The notes under the pieces were generated by a model that had not been told where the DNA came from, did no database searches, and saw nothing but the letters and a program-made list of their open reading frames with translations. From contig JBBHKE010000755.1 of NCBI GenBank assembly GCA_037447655.1, positions 86,337 through 150,336 of the forward strand: a DNA stretch of 64,000 nt, written 5' to 3'. Position 1 is the stretch's first letter. Each line of letters opens with the position of its first letter. Shown one piece after another: positions 11,803 to 23,945 of the stretch. Both the position numbers and the translations under genes were made by a program. Source of the stretch: Zygnema cylindricum (Eukaryota; Streptophyta; Zygnematophyceae; Zygnematales; Zygnemataceae).

Positions 11803-13020
11803 AGGTGACGTAAGTGAATGCGCGCAACCAAAATATTTACTGCGATGATCAATTCCCCTACATTTATCGGACCGAGACTTTTTATCGAGGACCTATCGAA
11901 TTGTATCTTTTCTACCGATATGAATCCTCATCCGAAACCCAACAAAAAGTACACATCGTGTATCGTCAAATCCCGTTCAATGTGCATGTGTATTGAGTTC
12001 CATATTGTCTCTAACGACTTCAACTCTCTTCCTTTAATTTTCCCTTTCTTGATGTGAATCGGATACTGCCCATACAAATCCTTTTAACCTAAAAAATTTT
12101 GGGCAAAGTGGTAGATTGATAGGGCAGTTACATTGAAGGGAAAGGGTAGGGAAGTTTGAGGGAAGAAAAGCAAATCGTAAATTTTTAGGGTGGAACGTAC
12201 ATATGATTACTCAAAAAACTGTATGAATTGTCCTCAAACCAAGGGTAAAACTTTGATGGTGTACTTATCCTCTGATATTGCATTTTGATTGTATCCTTGG
12301 TACAAAAATTAGTGTGGTGTTTTATTAGATGCTTGTATCTTGCCGATCTTAGAATAGGAAACCAAAAGCATGAGACTTAAAAGAAAGGGCCAAATGAAAT
12401 ACAGCTATCCTAACTTTGATGGTAAATACTCAAAAGCGCATCTGAAAACACCCTAAATTACCATTATTGTTCTGATAAAATGAAAAAAATAGAAACAAAA
12501 CACTAAGAACAGAAATGAAATGAAAGAACAATGATGATGAGCCACAACAATGATACAAGGGAGAGAGTTAACCAATCTCATACATCATAAAAGGTAAAGA
12601 AAGTTACGTTAAAAAAAGGAATAAAATACTCTTAACTGATAAAATAACAAAGGCGTCTAAAGGAGCTTTGCATCCAGTATCCGATTGTTTTTGCAGTACC
12701 AAAACTCCAATGTTGTGTCAATAACCAAAGCTAGACTTTCTCACAAAAGTAAAACTCTTGCACATGACACCATGAGTATCTTTAACTGATTTATTTGACT
12801 TAAGGACATCGGATTTTTGAGGAGGTTTCAACTACCGTATAGAAGGTAGCTGTTAAAAAATTATTAGTAACAAAAACATGCCAAATTTTCTCTGGTAAAT
12901 AATTTCACAAATCTGTTGAGCTGCTACTAACCCGCAGCCACAAAATGTCTTTTAGCCGTTTAGGATATTTCATATACAATTAATTATAATTAACATATAT
13001 TATTCATACACTTTGATACA
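11803..13020. other. intergenic sequence, no gene seen
   Basis: AT-rich sequence between the repeat and the 3' end of the kinase gene. Only short unconvincing frames occur and no recognisable motif. It may include the end of the kinase transcript. Confidence 0.6.
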
Positions 13021-13026
13021 TTTATT
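13021..13026 (-). terminator. polyadenylation signal of the kinase gene
   Basis: AATAAA on the minus strand about 20 nt after the stop codon, followed by AT-rich sequence. It is close to the stop, so the 3' untranslated region may be short or a later site may be used. Confidence 0.45.
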
Positions 13027-13045
13027 ATTTGCCTTTGCCTCAGCA

Positions 13046-13357
13046 TCAGGGATACCTTATCCGGCCATTCAAAGCCGCATCTTCTACCTTCAATTCTTGC
13101 CCGAATGAGGTTGGTATTCTTCGAGTTGGGAAGATTTCCTCCATTTCGCGCACAAAGACATCTCGTAAATCGTTATGCCTCACTGGTTTTGTTAAAAACA
13201 CATCCATTCCAGCTGCTTCACATCGCATTTTCTCATGGCTTAAAGCACTGGCTGTCAGAGCTACAATCAGAGGCTGCGACCAATCAGAGCGCGGGGATTC
13301 CAACCGACGGATTTGCTCTGTTGCATCGAAGCCATCCATTTCAGGCATGTGGCAATC
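13046..13357 (-). other. kinase gene exon 14: receiver domain, phospho-Asp and C-terminus
   Basis: The exon opens [20 protein letters not shown], giving the phosphorylated aspartate D735, then [10 protein letters not shown] (conserved T769) and [10 protein letters not shown] (K791), and ends in a short tail closing with GRIRYP and a TGA at 13048-13046. The complete set of receiver residues argues that the phosphorelay output is functional. There is no further C-terminal domain. Confidence 0.92.
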
Positions 13358-16300
13358 CTGCAAAGCACAAAGAGAAAACACATCGTCGATTAGGTCAGAC
13401 AACGGTTACAATGTTATTTGACGATTTTTTCCGTGATGTGCTCGAAGAACGTTTGAATTGAAAAAAAGGGGGAAGGCCACCATCGACCCTCCTTACTGCT
13501 TTCTACCGCCAATGTGTGTCTTCTGCCCTCCAACAAGCTCAAGCTGCGCTCCTCCTCTGATAGAGGACGGTACAGCCCCATCGCTATTAGAGTTAGCGAA
13601 GTATTAGCGTTAACAGTTCAGAAATAACTACTGAATTGTTTTGTCACGTGCTCATTTTGGGCCACTTAACCAATAGTGTTATAAACACGAATGTAAGATT
13701 TTGAGTCAAAAATGCACTCGCTCAAATTCGATTGATTAACTCTAATAGCATGGGCAGTATAGCAGATGACAGACGTAGCCTCCCGGATCTTTCACCAAGA
13801 GAACCATTCCACATCGACGACCTTCACATTTGTGGACTTCAGCTTGAGAGGGTAGTGAGCTATAATCTAATGTACGTTTTTTTAACGTGTGAGTAATCAT
13901 CCAAAGCAGTTACATGTTTTAGTGGGAGCTGTCTAACTCCTGATTTTTTGGGTTGGCCCGTTGTCTTTAGACTCTACTGGTCTTGAAAAACACTCTTGTG
14001 CTTCTTCGCTCCCATGTACCCCAATGGTTTACCAATCACGAGTTATGCAATAAAACCTTCAGTTTGTTTTGACACAACTACATATGTTCCAATGAAACTA
14101 TAGAAAAATTTAAACATCACGAGTAAAAAGTGCGTATTTGATGATGTTACGTACCATGAGGATGATGTTAAAGTTACCATCACGACACGCTTTTAATGCG
14201 AGGGCCCCATTCTCGACAAGCTCCCATTGAACTCCCAAATTTGTCAGCATCCGCGTTATCACAATCTGGTTCACTTTGTTGTCCTCCGCTACCAAAACCC
14301 TCAAAGAGGCCAAACTCCGCGGAGCTTCACAACTTTTCACAGCGAGCTGAGTTGCGTTGGATTTAAGACAAGTACCCACTCTAATAGTGAATGTGAAACT
14401 GGAACCTTTGCCTGGGACACTTGTCACGCCTATATCGCCTCCCATGAGTTTGATAAGCGTTTTGGAAATTGTAAGGCCCAGTCTGCATACGAAAGTCCAT
14501 TTAAGTGAAATTAAAGCACACATACAGATTTCAAGAAAGAAACGCCGAAACACGGGAGAAATGGTACATAGTTGCAGTTATTTCTGTTAAAGTTTCCATT
14601 CTTAAGGTCGTATTGATGCCAATCAATAAACATAAGTTCCAACTTTTATGAGTGATGGAATATGTAGCCAATCATAAAAGCTTCCAGAAAACCCTAAAGC
14701 TCATTTCCTCTCCTTACTCACCCAGTTCCTCCATATTTTCGACACGTGGACACATCCGCCTGCAAAATTGAAAATTTCTCTCTAATGTTAGAAAACATGA
14801 AGGGCAGAAGAGCTTAGAGAAAGTATACTTCAACTTATAAAATGACATAAAAAAGGTATGGTTTTTTCTCATCATCGTTCTGGCGTCACATGCTCAAAGA
14901 CTATATCTGTCAGGAAGGATTTTAACGGGTATTTAATACAAGAAACTATCAACGCATTACCTGTTGAATCAAGTAGATCCTTCTTGTCTTCTTCAAAACA
15001 ACAAGTCATCAGAAGAAACAGTCAACGGCAACAAATTGTTGGTAAACCTTGCTGTAATATTAAAACAACAAGAGACGAAACAATAACCTTGCAGACGAAG
15101 GGTGTTGAATCGTAGGTTTAATGTGCGGAAACAAATGGAAACGCCATATGACATAGCCCCGTATAGTACGCGTACTCTAAAAGAACTATGGATACATACA
15201 AAATCTTGAACTCCAATTGAAGTGTAAACTCACTTGTGTAAACGCCTCAAAAAGTAGCCGCTGGGTATCCTGTGGGATCCCCACACCTGTGTCCGTAATA
15301 GAGAACTGAAGGTTTGTGAAAACATCACTTGTCACGCTGTCTCCATGCACCAGCTTCACTTCCACTGCGACGGAGCCTCTGCGTAAGACAAAAGACGATG
15401 ATGACGTTGAAAATTCGAAATTAGAATTACCTACCGTGAGTCCGGGTATAGACAACAAAAAGAGAGATTAGATGAAAGTTTTTAGAGTACGTGGACGGCG
15501 AATGCAAGTGAATGCACGCATGTTTATTTTTTCGGTATATCTTTTCTGGAATATATTGTCATTTTATGCGAAGTTAATTTCCTTGCAAGCGTCTCGGCAA
15601 TCTTCTGCTTCTTTGAATCTTCCAGTCATACTTTGAAACTGATGTCTGCAGTCGCAAGAAATTGCACGACTTACTGACATTTTATCCAAATTCGTCAGTT
15701 TGTACAAATTCAATTTTGCAAGTATACTAACTAGTACCACTTTTACAGTACAGGTATTTCTTACTCCTACTTCTGTTTTTAGCTTAGTGATCAACCATTA
15801 GTACTACTGACAGTTAGAACTCAATATATTCTAATGAGCTATACGACAAAACCAAATGTAAGCAAGTCAGTTGCCAAAAAAGGTTATAAGTTTGAAATTG
15901 AACCTGTGAGTGAACTTGATGGAATTTGTTATGAGATTCAATAGAACCTGGCGGAGTCTTAAGGAATCTCCGACAATCATTTCCGGAACATCCGCATCCA
16001 CAGAGCATGATAGCTGTCACAAAGAGAAGAAAACAAAGCTGTAGATTCCATGAAGTTCTTGCCCTACATTCGAGGATGCAATCTTTGCATGATTCGTTAA
16101 TAGATGTTGTTGAAATGAATGATTAATGAGAGACGAGTTACAGACTGTGGTTGCAAGTCCATCATGATTCACCTAAAAAAGGATTTTCAACATGTCATCC
16201 TCTCTATGGTTCACGTGATTTTATGATTTATGGTATTTATAGTTTGATGGTTTATATGGTTCCATGGCTCTCTAATTTGTAGGTTTATATGGTCCCGTAG

Positions 16301-19300
16301 TTCTATGATCCTATGGTACTTATGGTCCAATCCATATAGTTTAATGGTTTTATGGTTCTGGTCCTATAGTCCTCTAATTCTACATGATCCTCTATGGTTC
16401 TAATGATCTATATTTCTCTGTTCTATGGTTTTTCTGGGTCTATGTTTCACATGGTTTCAATGGTCTAAGATTCTATGGTTCTGATGATCCAGTGATATCA
16501 TTTTCTTTTCTTTGATTGTCTTTCCCTCTTTACCTGAAGGCCCTTCTCTTCTGCGACGACACGGAGAAGTGCCAATGACTCTTGAATGTGTTCTCGGAGA
16601 TCAAATTCGAGGAATTCGAGGGAGAGATTTTGTGACTCCATCTTGGCGAGGTCGAGGACATCAGAAATTATACGTAACAGATTGTTGCCCGACGTTCGAA
16701 TAATTTCTAAGTATGAACGCTGTTCTGCATTCAATGAAGTATTTAGGAGAAGCTCCACTACACCAATCACACCTGCAAATTTGAGGGAGCCTGGATGTGA
16801 GTAATCAGAAAATCAAATCGGAGTTAAACCGATCAGTCGATCTATACAACGCAAGTCATTGTATGTTTAAAGTTTAAAGAAGAAGTACGTTATTACTACA
16901 TAATTGACACGAGTGCCAAAGTCAGTATTTTTTTTTTTGTCCCTTCCAGACATGTAAATTTCCAGTATTCCCCATGTATTGTCAACTATTAAGTTGTATG
17001 AATGAAGTGAGGTATGGCATCAGCACAGGAAAGGCAAGTCGAGAAGTGTCCGGATCTCATCGCTGAATGGAATATTTATTTAGGGTTTCCTCAACGTGTT
17101 TGAGAGGTTTCGTTGGGAATTAATCTGTACCGTTCATTGGTGTCCGAATCTCATGACTCATATTCGCCAAAAAACTGCTTTTTGCCTGCGAGGCTTGCTC
17201 TGCCTTCTCCTTTGCCAATCGCAATGCCTCCTCAGTTTTCTTTATTTCCGTCAAATCTCTCCACACAGTTAGCCATACTTGTTTTTTCTCCACCACAACA
17301 TTCTGTTCAGTAGACAGAGCAAAAAATGACTTCAGTTAGTGGTGAGTCCAACGCCTTATGCCACTCCAAGCCCGTGACTCCACCAACAAAGTAAAAACTG
17401 AAACACACTCGACAAATAATGCGTTATTACACATGGACAGGAATAGTATTATGTATTAACTTATCATTGGTTTGCAACAAAATAGTATAGAAAGAAGAAC
17501 CTATAAGCTACTGTTGTGCTTTACATCCGATGATGTATATACAATACTGTACACTTAAATATTTGTCCTGTCGCAGAGAAACATACCTTTGATAGGACTA
17601 GACAGGGTAGTGGAGTTCCATTGAGCTTCTGATGCAACCACTCGAACTTCAGTTCGTGTCCGAAATCTCTTTTGCTATTTTCTTCAATAACCTCTGCGGA
17701 GCATCTCCCATCGGACTGAAACTCGGGAGATAATGTACTGAGAGTGGGAGCTATGGCCAGGACTTCTGCCTTACTGTGACCACCGACAACTTTGACAAAG
17801 GCATCATTGCAATTGACAATAACACCATTTTCCGCAATCAGCATCGGTTCCTGCATACAATATTTGCACATGTTAATGGAACAATAGTAACCTTGATCCA
17901 GTCAGACTGGATCGCTTTATTTTGAAGTATATATGCCAGGGACGGTTCTTTAGACAAAATAACTTCGTTTTATGTTTGACGCAAAGTATGAGATCGTACG
18001 ATTTGCATATGATCTGATAATATCACAGATAAAGTTGTTCGAACTTGAATATAATCATAGATTAACATTTAACACATCAAATTTTGGTTCTGTTTTATTA
18101 AAACAATATGAAAATGAAGCTGTTGGTGGTAAATATTCCAATCAATTCAAGAAGCGCTTTAAATACTACATTTTCTGTTTCAAAAGGTTTCGTCTCCTAC
18201 TCCTGTTGAGAATAAATTTTGATTATGACCCAGTCACATGAAGCAAGAAAAAAGATGCCGTCTACAGTTCCTGGTTCCTTGGAATTCAAATTGAGCGTTA
18301 AAAGAAAAAACACTCACCAAACAGACATCGAACATAACTCGAAATTGCTCTTCTCCTAACATTTTGGTGGTAATATCTTGGCAAACCCAAATCTACCCAA
18401 CATTAACATGCCGAGAAAAAAATGCCCATTAATCCATGAAGTAATTCCATCCATCAGCTGCAATCCAAAGCATAAATTACAGTTTTTCCCACCAATTACG
18501 ATGTGGAAAAGAATTACTCTACGCATCACGCTGTCATAAAATATATCGTTTATTAACTTTCAGATGTGATATCTTAGATTTTACAAAACAACCAGAAATA
18601 TATTAGGTTTACACAATATAGCAATGTGTATGATGGCATCGGTCATTACAGAGCTCATTATCAATAGGTGGTAAAAACATGTAGACAATGCTATTTTACG
18701 TGAGGTGGGTTCCTATTTACACATGTGCCACAATAAAATCTTCACAAATTTACAATTACACGACAATAAATGAGACATGGTCATTTAACAAAGTTGAGGA
18801 TCTATGCTATGTTGCGCCCATCTGTTAACTCTTCATGTATTCACTATACCGCTCACCATAACTAGCATGGAAAAATTAATATTTTGGATGAGAAATTGGT
18901 GTGGTTGTCATGACAGAAATCCACAAGACAAAGTGATAGGGCTTCTTATAAGAAATTTTGCAACTTTAGCCTCAGGACCTCTCATGGAAGTCACCAAACC
19001 TGGTGATTTTCACATATCTTGTTACGTTCAAATCTGTAACTAAAAAACCTTTTTAACCTTTAACATCTAACACAGTGTGTAGTCAACTTAAGTGCAAATA
19101 TTACAAACAAAGAGCATCATGGAAAACCAAAAGTTGGACCATATGACAGATTTTGTTTTTATCTGAGAGCATTGGTTAGCTCGACAACCCAGAAACTTGA
19201 AAAGCTGGCTAGACTTGTTTGAATTTTCATAAAATTGTACGGATTCAAAAATAGGGTCATCCACAGTAATACATGTGAGTGTGGACAGAGCCTAATGGTG

Positions 19301-22300
19301 ACGAGTTGTGTTACTATTGGCTTAGTTTGACAATTGATGTTCCAGAAAAGCTTGCATTTTTTTTCTCATGTTTGTGAGCTTTTCGCCGCATTTGGATTGA
19401 ATCTATGTCTGCGATACTTTCAATGATTTTTAACTAAAGGACAAAAAGGTTTTGGTAATCTCAAAATCGTTATAGCATAAAGGAAGAAAAATTCTCTTAA
19501 ACTGCTCATACCATGCCCTGTATTTACCATTAACTTTTATCGTCAGTGAATAGATTTTTCCAAAACTTAACATATGAATGAAAAACTCACCATTCCTCCT
19601 GCCTTTGGAGCCCCAAAAAACTCCACAAATCTCCGGTTTCCGTCCTTTCTTTTCAAGATCCATCGAACACTTTCGAGGAAACCTTTCTCCTTTGTTTTTT
19701 TGAATGTCTGTCTGATCTCCTCTCTTTTTTCTACCAAACAGAGCTGAATCCAATTTTCCAATGTGGTTATCTCCTCCCTCTTGTAACCAATAACCTCTTC
19801 GAGTGCTCGATTTATCGTCAATTCCTCATTTTCTGATAATTGGGCGATCCCGAGGGGGCAATTTTCTATAGTTCCTTCCAACCTTGTCACTTTGTTTCTC
19901 AAATTAGAAATTTGTTCCTGCATGTCTCAACATAAAGACGAGTATGAGATCACGTAAAAATCCAGTGGAAAAAAATTGACAAAATTTGCCCAGTTATGCT
20001 CACCAAATATAACAGGAAATTTCACTATCCATATTTTAAATCCTCGGTTATTGTTAAAATTTTAAGAGAATAGTTGAGTAGTGTCTCCTTATTTTACAAA
20101 AAAAACTTGAGGTTTTTACTTTACAACTGTTGTGTGCATATCCCAAATGCAATTACATAAGAAAATAGGGTTTTCCTTGCCAAGCCATATAGTGTTATTA
20201 TTTTATTAACATCGAGACAGCCACAAATATGTACGGAAATTATTTTGAATCGTATTTTAAAATTAGGCACATCTTGCAAGGACTAGAATGAGACAAGTGA
20301 CACACTTCCATGGATTTCATGTTGCTGATGTCATCGAAAAGCAAAAGTGTCTGTCCTCCCCCTTTGGAAATCACTCTTAATCGGAGCCATAGAGGATATT
20401 TTCTGTCATTTTGGGAATGCCATCGCCACTCGCCCAATGGCTGTCCAATGCAGTTGCCACGTGTGATCGTGTCACAGGTTTCCTGGATCCCACTCAGGAC
20501 AAGACAACAGCTGTCAGGAAAGGAGAGTGTCACGCAGAATCCATAATTCATGTGAACAGTTTCTTGCATTCACTTTAATGTTTTTCATTCTATACTATTA
20601 CAATAATAATTATTCACATAGTAATTGTTGTTTTGACATCTACAAGATTTCGACAACATAACCACTGGTACTCCTTGAGTTTGCTGTTAGAGTGAAGCCT
20701 TTTTTGTGTCTGAAACGCGTGATTCCTGGGCAAAATTGCCGGTTTTTTGTCTAGAGGGGACCAATCGAAAGGTAAACTTTCATTTTTTTAAAGCAGTATT
20801 GAGGTTTAGATCCAGATTACTATGTAACAATATAAACACACGTTTGAGGGGCGAAAGAAAACTTAACACTGTTCCTTCTCACATGTAAGTCCTTTCGCAC
20901 AGGTTAGAGAAGTATTAGTGCTGTTTTTGACATGTATGTGCATGTTGGAATTGAAGTATTGAACTAGTACAATATATAGATACGTTTGTTCGAAATTTTG
21001 CTTTAAGTGAAGTCAAGGTGCTTAATATGATATCAGATAAGTGGAAATGAGATTCACATTCTCGCACCTGGAAATCCTGTAAATCATTCGAATCCACAAA
21101 GTTTACCAGTCGACAGCCTATAACTCGAGGGTTCCCCAACATGTGAAATAACGCCAGACTGATTTCACGTGCAATTTGAAACAACAGTTGTGAGACGTAC
21201 AAGCATACGGTTATAATATAGACACATGGCATAAAAACCAAGTGATATGGTCGTTTCTAAACTTTTGTACTTTTTTATTTTTCTTAACTCTTCTTTGAGT
21301 AAAATATTGATCTAAAACTTTGGAGTAGACACTTGGAATGGAATCAAGAAGTACAAGTGTTGAGATAACCACTTAAATGGAAAAAAAAACCACATTCGAT
21401 CGACAAAAATAAAAACTAGGTTGAAAGAAAAGTGAATATGACATTTACGGAGATTTCAGAGAGTTGAAAACTTTACAAACTATTTAACTGGAATTAAGGT
21501 CTGAAGTAATTCAAGGTAACGACTAACCTTGATTAATTGAGAAAATTACTGTTTAAACATTTGCAGAATCACAACTTTCAATGTGCAATATTTCAGATGA
21601 AAATTCATTATTAGTGAGACAGAAAGTGGAACAAAAATGTTTGAATATCTGTAGAAAGTTCAATTTTTAATAATAACTATTCAATAAAAAATGTTAAATT
21701 AGATTTTCTTGCTCAAATGGAACTGTTCATCAGAAAATGTTTGTAGATCATTCTATTACTGACGAAGCAAACATCTGATGTCGGAACTCCTGTCCACTTG
21801 CCATTGTCCAATCAACATCATCGTCATGAAGGTAGACAGTACACGAAAAGAAAATATTGGCTTTTGGACGAGATGAGCTTATGAGACTTGAAGGCTAAAA
21901 CAAAAAATATACATAGTGGGTTCAACATTTATGTCAAATACACATGTCGAATGTCCGATATCCAATATCTAATGTTCAATTTCCAATGGATGGTGTTAAT
22001 GTCCAATATCTAATAATCATTATTCAATGTTTAATGTTCACTTCCAATGCTAGTGTTTAATGTCCAATTTTGGATGCCCAATATCCAGCTTCTAACGTAC
22101 AATGCCCAATGTCCAGTTTTTAATGCTAACTTTTCTATTTCTAGTATATGTTCAATTTCGAACGTCCAATGTCCGATGTTCAATTCCCAAAGTCTAAATT
22201 CCAATGTCTAATGTTCAATGTCAAATTCCAAATTCCAATGTCCAATGTCCAATGTCCAATGCAATGTTCATTGTTCAATGTTCAATGTCCAATGTTTAAT

Positions 22301-22776
22301 GTTCAATGTCCAATGTCCGAATTCCAAATTCCAATGTCCAATGTCCAATGTCCAATGTCCAATGTTGAATGTTCAACTTAATGTTCACTTTTCAATGTCT
22401 AGTGTTCACTGCTCACCTGCCTGCCAGCACGCTGTTGGATTCGTCCACCAACGCCGCCATGAGACCTGCCTGCTCCAGCAGTCTCTGCTGCGTCCGAAGC
22501 TCCCCGCAGGTGTATTCCGCGAAGCTTCCAGCTTCCGTCGTTTCCATACCGCAAAAATTGCTGGCCCGTTTTCTGTATTGCGAAGAACGTTCCATACGCA
22601 GCTATAAGTGGAAACCAGCTTAAAAAGAAAAAGAAACCTAAGTAAAGCTGACATGACAAAAATAAATCGCAAGGAGACTGGATGAATGACACTCACTTGG
22701 CCGGCCACATCTGGTGAAGGCTTTTCTCAACGTCTCCTCCACAAGCGTGACACTCGTTCTTGGTACTCGGCGCCAT
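13046..22776 (-). CDS. PAS-domain hybrid histidine kinase, 14 exons, 837 residues
   Basis: This gene encodes a soluble hybrid sensor kinase: three PAS domains, HisKA, HATPase and a receiver. Exons by splice site and frame: 22776-22697, 22572-22417, 21158-21068, 20482-20306, 19917-19591, 18392-18318, 17850-17587, 17302-17131, 16772-16534, 16013-15904, 15378-15234, 14759-14722, 14482-14155, 13357-13046. All 13 introns are GT-AG, the lengths sum to 2514 nt (838 codons with the stop), and every phase agrees. All catalytic motifs are present: H440, N557, DTGVGIP, GTGLGL, E691/D692, D735, K791. No membrane segment or phytochrome/CHASE domain is seen, so it is probably cytosolic and senses through PAS. 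It should autophosphorylate on H440 and pass phosphate to D735 and on to a phosphotransfer protein. It differs from cytokinin and ethylene receptors and resembles the PAS-histidine kinases (PHK) known from moss; that assignment is inference. It looks intact. Confidence 0.92.
14155..16772 (-). other. kinase gene exons 9-13: HisKA end, HATPase, start of receiver
   Basis: Exon 9 is the HisKA dimerisation helix pair ([16 protein letters not shown]). Exon 10 has the N-box [15 protein letters not shown]. Exon 11 has G1, [13 protein letters not shown], and the F-box LLFEAFTQ. Exon 12 is only 38 nt and encodes [13 protein letters not shown]; its last codon completes the G2 box [10 protein letters not shown] with exon 13. 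Exon 13 continues with [13 protein letters not shown] and opens the receiver at [15 protein letters not shown]. The reading is clean over all joins. Confidence 0.92.
16195..16500. repeat. degenerate TATGGTTC-type tandem repeat in intron 9 of the kinase gene
   Basis: About 300 bp of loose repetition of TATGGTTC/TATGGTCC-like words between exons 9 and 10, starting close to the exon 9 donor. The units vary in length and sequence, so the array is old. Confidence 0.75.
17131..18392 (-). other. kinase gene exons 6-8: PAS-3, coiled coil and phospho-acceptor H-box
   Basis: Exon 6 (25 codons) reads [15 protein letters not shown], the typical PAS end (DIT.....EEQF) leading into the next PAS. Exon 7 holds PAS-3: [20 protein letters not shown]. 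Exon 8 ends it ([15 protein letters not shown]) and runs through a helix into the H-box [15 protein letters not shown], with H440 as the phosphorylated histidine. The PAS-end to PAS-start linkage and the helical linker fit signal transmission to the kinase. Confidence 0.9.
19591..22776 (-). other. kinase gene exons 1-5: Cys-rich N-terminus, PAS-1 and PAS-2
   Basis: Exon 1 starts at the ATG 22776-22774 and gives [20 protein letters not shown], with a C9-x2-C12 pair. Exon 2 continues [16 protein letters not shown] and enters PAS-1 (about residues 58-168): [15 protein letters not shown] joins [20 protein letters not shown] across intron 2, and the domain ends [11 protein letters not shown]. Exon 5 starts with a short coiled coil ([16 protein letters not shown]), then PAS-2 (about residues 184-305), with [19 protein letters not shown] and [14 protein letters not shown]. 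Other acceptors before exon 2 break the frame; the one at 22574-22573 is the only one I found that keeps it. Confidence 0.85.
21940..22410. repeat. heptamer AATGTCC/AATGTTC tandem array in intron 2 of the kinase gene
   Basis: A run of seven-base units, mainly AATGTCC and AATGTTC, ends within about 10 bp of the exon 2 donor at 22416. Long open frames translated from it are artefacts of the repeat. Confidence 0.88.
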
Positions 22777-23164
22777 GGTCTGGGGAGAACTGGAGTGGAA
22801 GGTTAGAGCTCGACCGTACAGCTTCGTAGCTTAAAACAACAGTAGGAACTGTTGACAGCTGGCCAGTTACTTCTTGAATAGGATCGTAGTGTCTTCTATA
22901 TGACTACTGCACCAATTACGCCTTTTACAGCTTACGTGGAATTCCGAATTCCCCTCTTACAAGTAAAAAAGCCTTGTGGAATTCAAATACGATAGAGGAA
23001 GCTCTGATTCTAAGAAAAAAAACAAAATATGTTTGGATTCAGGGCTCGGAGAGGAGATATGATATGTCATCAACAACCATAAAGAATTGTATCATTACAT
23101 GTGACATACAGTACAGTAGAGTACAGAACAGGACTGTACTGTGTGTACTTTGCAGGACTGGACT

Positions 23165-23215
23165 GTACTGACTTTTGGCTCAAACTGACTATTGGCTCAA
23201 ACTGACTTTTGGCTC
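23165..23215. repeat. three-unit 17-bp tandem repeat
   Basis: GACTTTTGGCTCAAACT occurs three times in a row with one variant (GACTATTGGCTCAAACT), preceded by a GTACTG-rich stretch. Confidence 0.8.
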
Positions 23216-23428
23216 AAACGTGGACAGATTGAGGCCATTCGTACCGTTGAAGAAGCTTCCAGCAGCAGAAATCTGGTGGATGAGTCAGCAAGTTGCTTTG
23301 GCATCACTTCACGAGGCTTCCGTACTAAACTTCGTGAAGGGTGGCGGTTCCTTAAATGTGGCAGTAGCGGAGACGCTCTCAACGGCTATCGTACCAAAAT
23401 GCTGCATGCAGATTGTAGCTTAGGGTAG
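23192..23428 (+). CDS. hypothetical 78-residue frame
   Basis: The frame reads VDESASCFGITSRGFRTKL in its middle, faintly like a helix-turn-helix, in a repeat-rich region. It opens inside the 17-bp tandem repeat, so its start is doubtful. A competing frame on the same strand (23175-23423) is equally long. I recognise no family. It could be a remnant of a transposase or chance. Confidence 0.15.
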   Translation: MAQTDFWLKRGQIEAIRTVEEASSSRNLVDESASCFGITSRGFRTKLREGWRFLKCGSSGDALNGYRTKMLHADCSLG

Positions 23429-23854
23429 ACTTCCATTAGCGAAAAAGTGGGGCTGTTTACTGAGGGCCGTACCGTTTCGTACAATTTCGTATCATTTTAT
23501 TTTTTTCAAGGAAAATATCTTTCCGGAAGAATCTCCAGATTTGGAGGCGTAGACTCTGACCGTCGGATGCACGATACTTTTTATCCGAGACGCCACGTCG
23601 TCAACCCAACAATTTGTGGCGAGCGTGAACAGTGACAACATTTTGCACAAACTGAACGTGTAAAAATGGGCCGCGTGGAAAAGTAATAATATATCCACGA
23701 CTAACGCGCGGTTATGTGCGTACACGTTGCATGGGCCATGTTCCTTCCGCCAGGGTGGCTGCGAATCCGCCGAAGTTATCCCGTCACGCTCCCGCCGCCT
23801 TTATGTCCTTCCGTTTTGAACTTTTGGGTAGTATATTCTAATGCCCCCTGAACG

Positions 23855-23945
23855 ATTACCTCCGCTGGTACAGATATTACCTCCGCTGGAACAGATATTA
23901 CCTCCGCTGGTACAGATATTTACTCTGGTGGTACAGATATTGCGT
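23855..23945. repeat. minisatellite of about 20-bp units
   Basis: Four units of the type ATTACCTCCGCTGGTACAGAT in tandem; the last is diverged. Confidence 0.85.

Noticed and set aside
22148-22607. Open frames of 77-129 codons in the heptamer array
   Set aside because: They are translations of the tandem repeat; the real exon 2 of the kinase is on the other strand beside it.
22406-22708. Alternative 100-codon frame at kinase exon 2
   Set aside because: It does not join in phase to exon 3; the frame with [14 protein letters not shown] joins to the PAS continuation and keeps the gene open.
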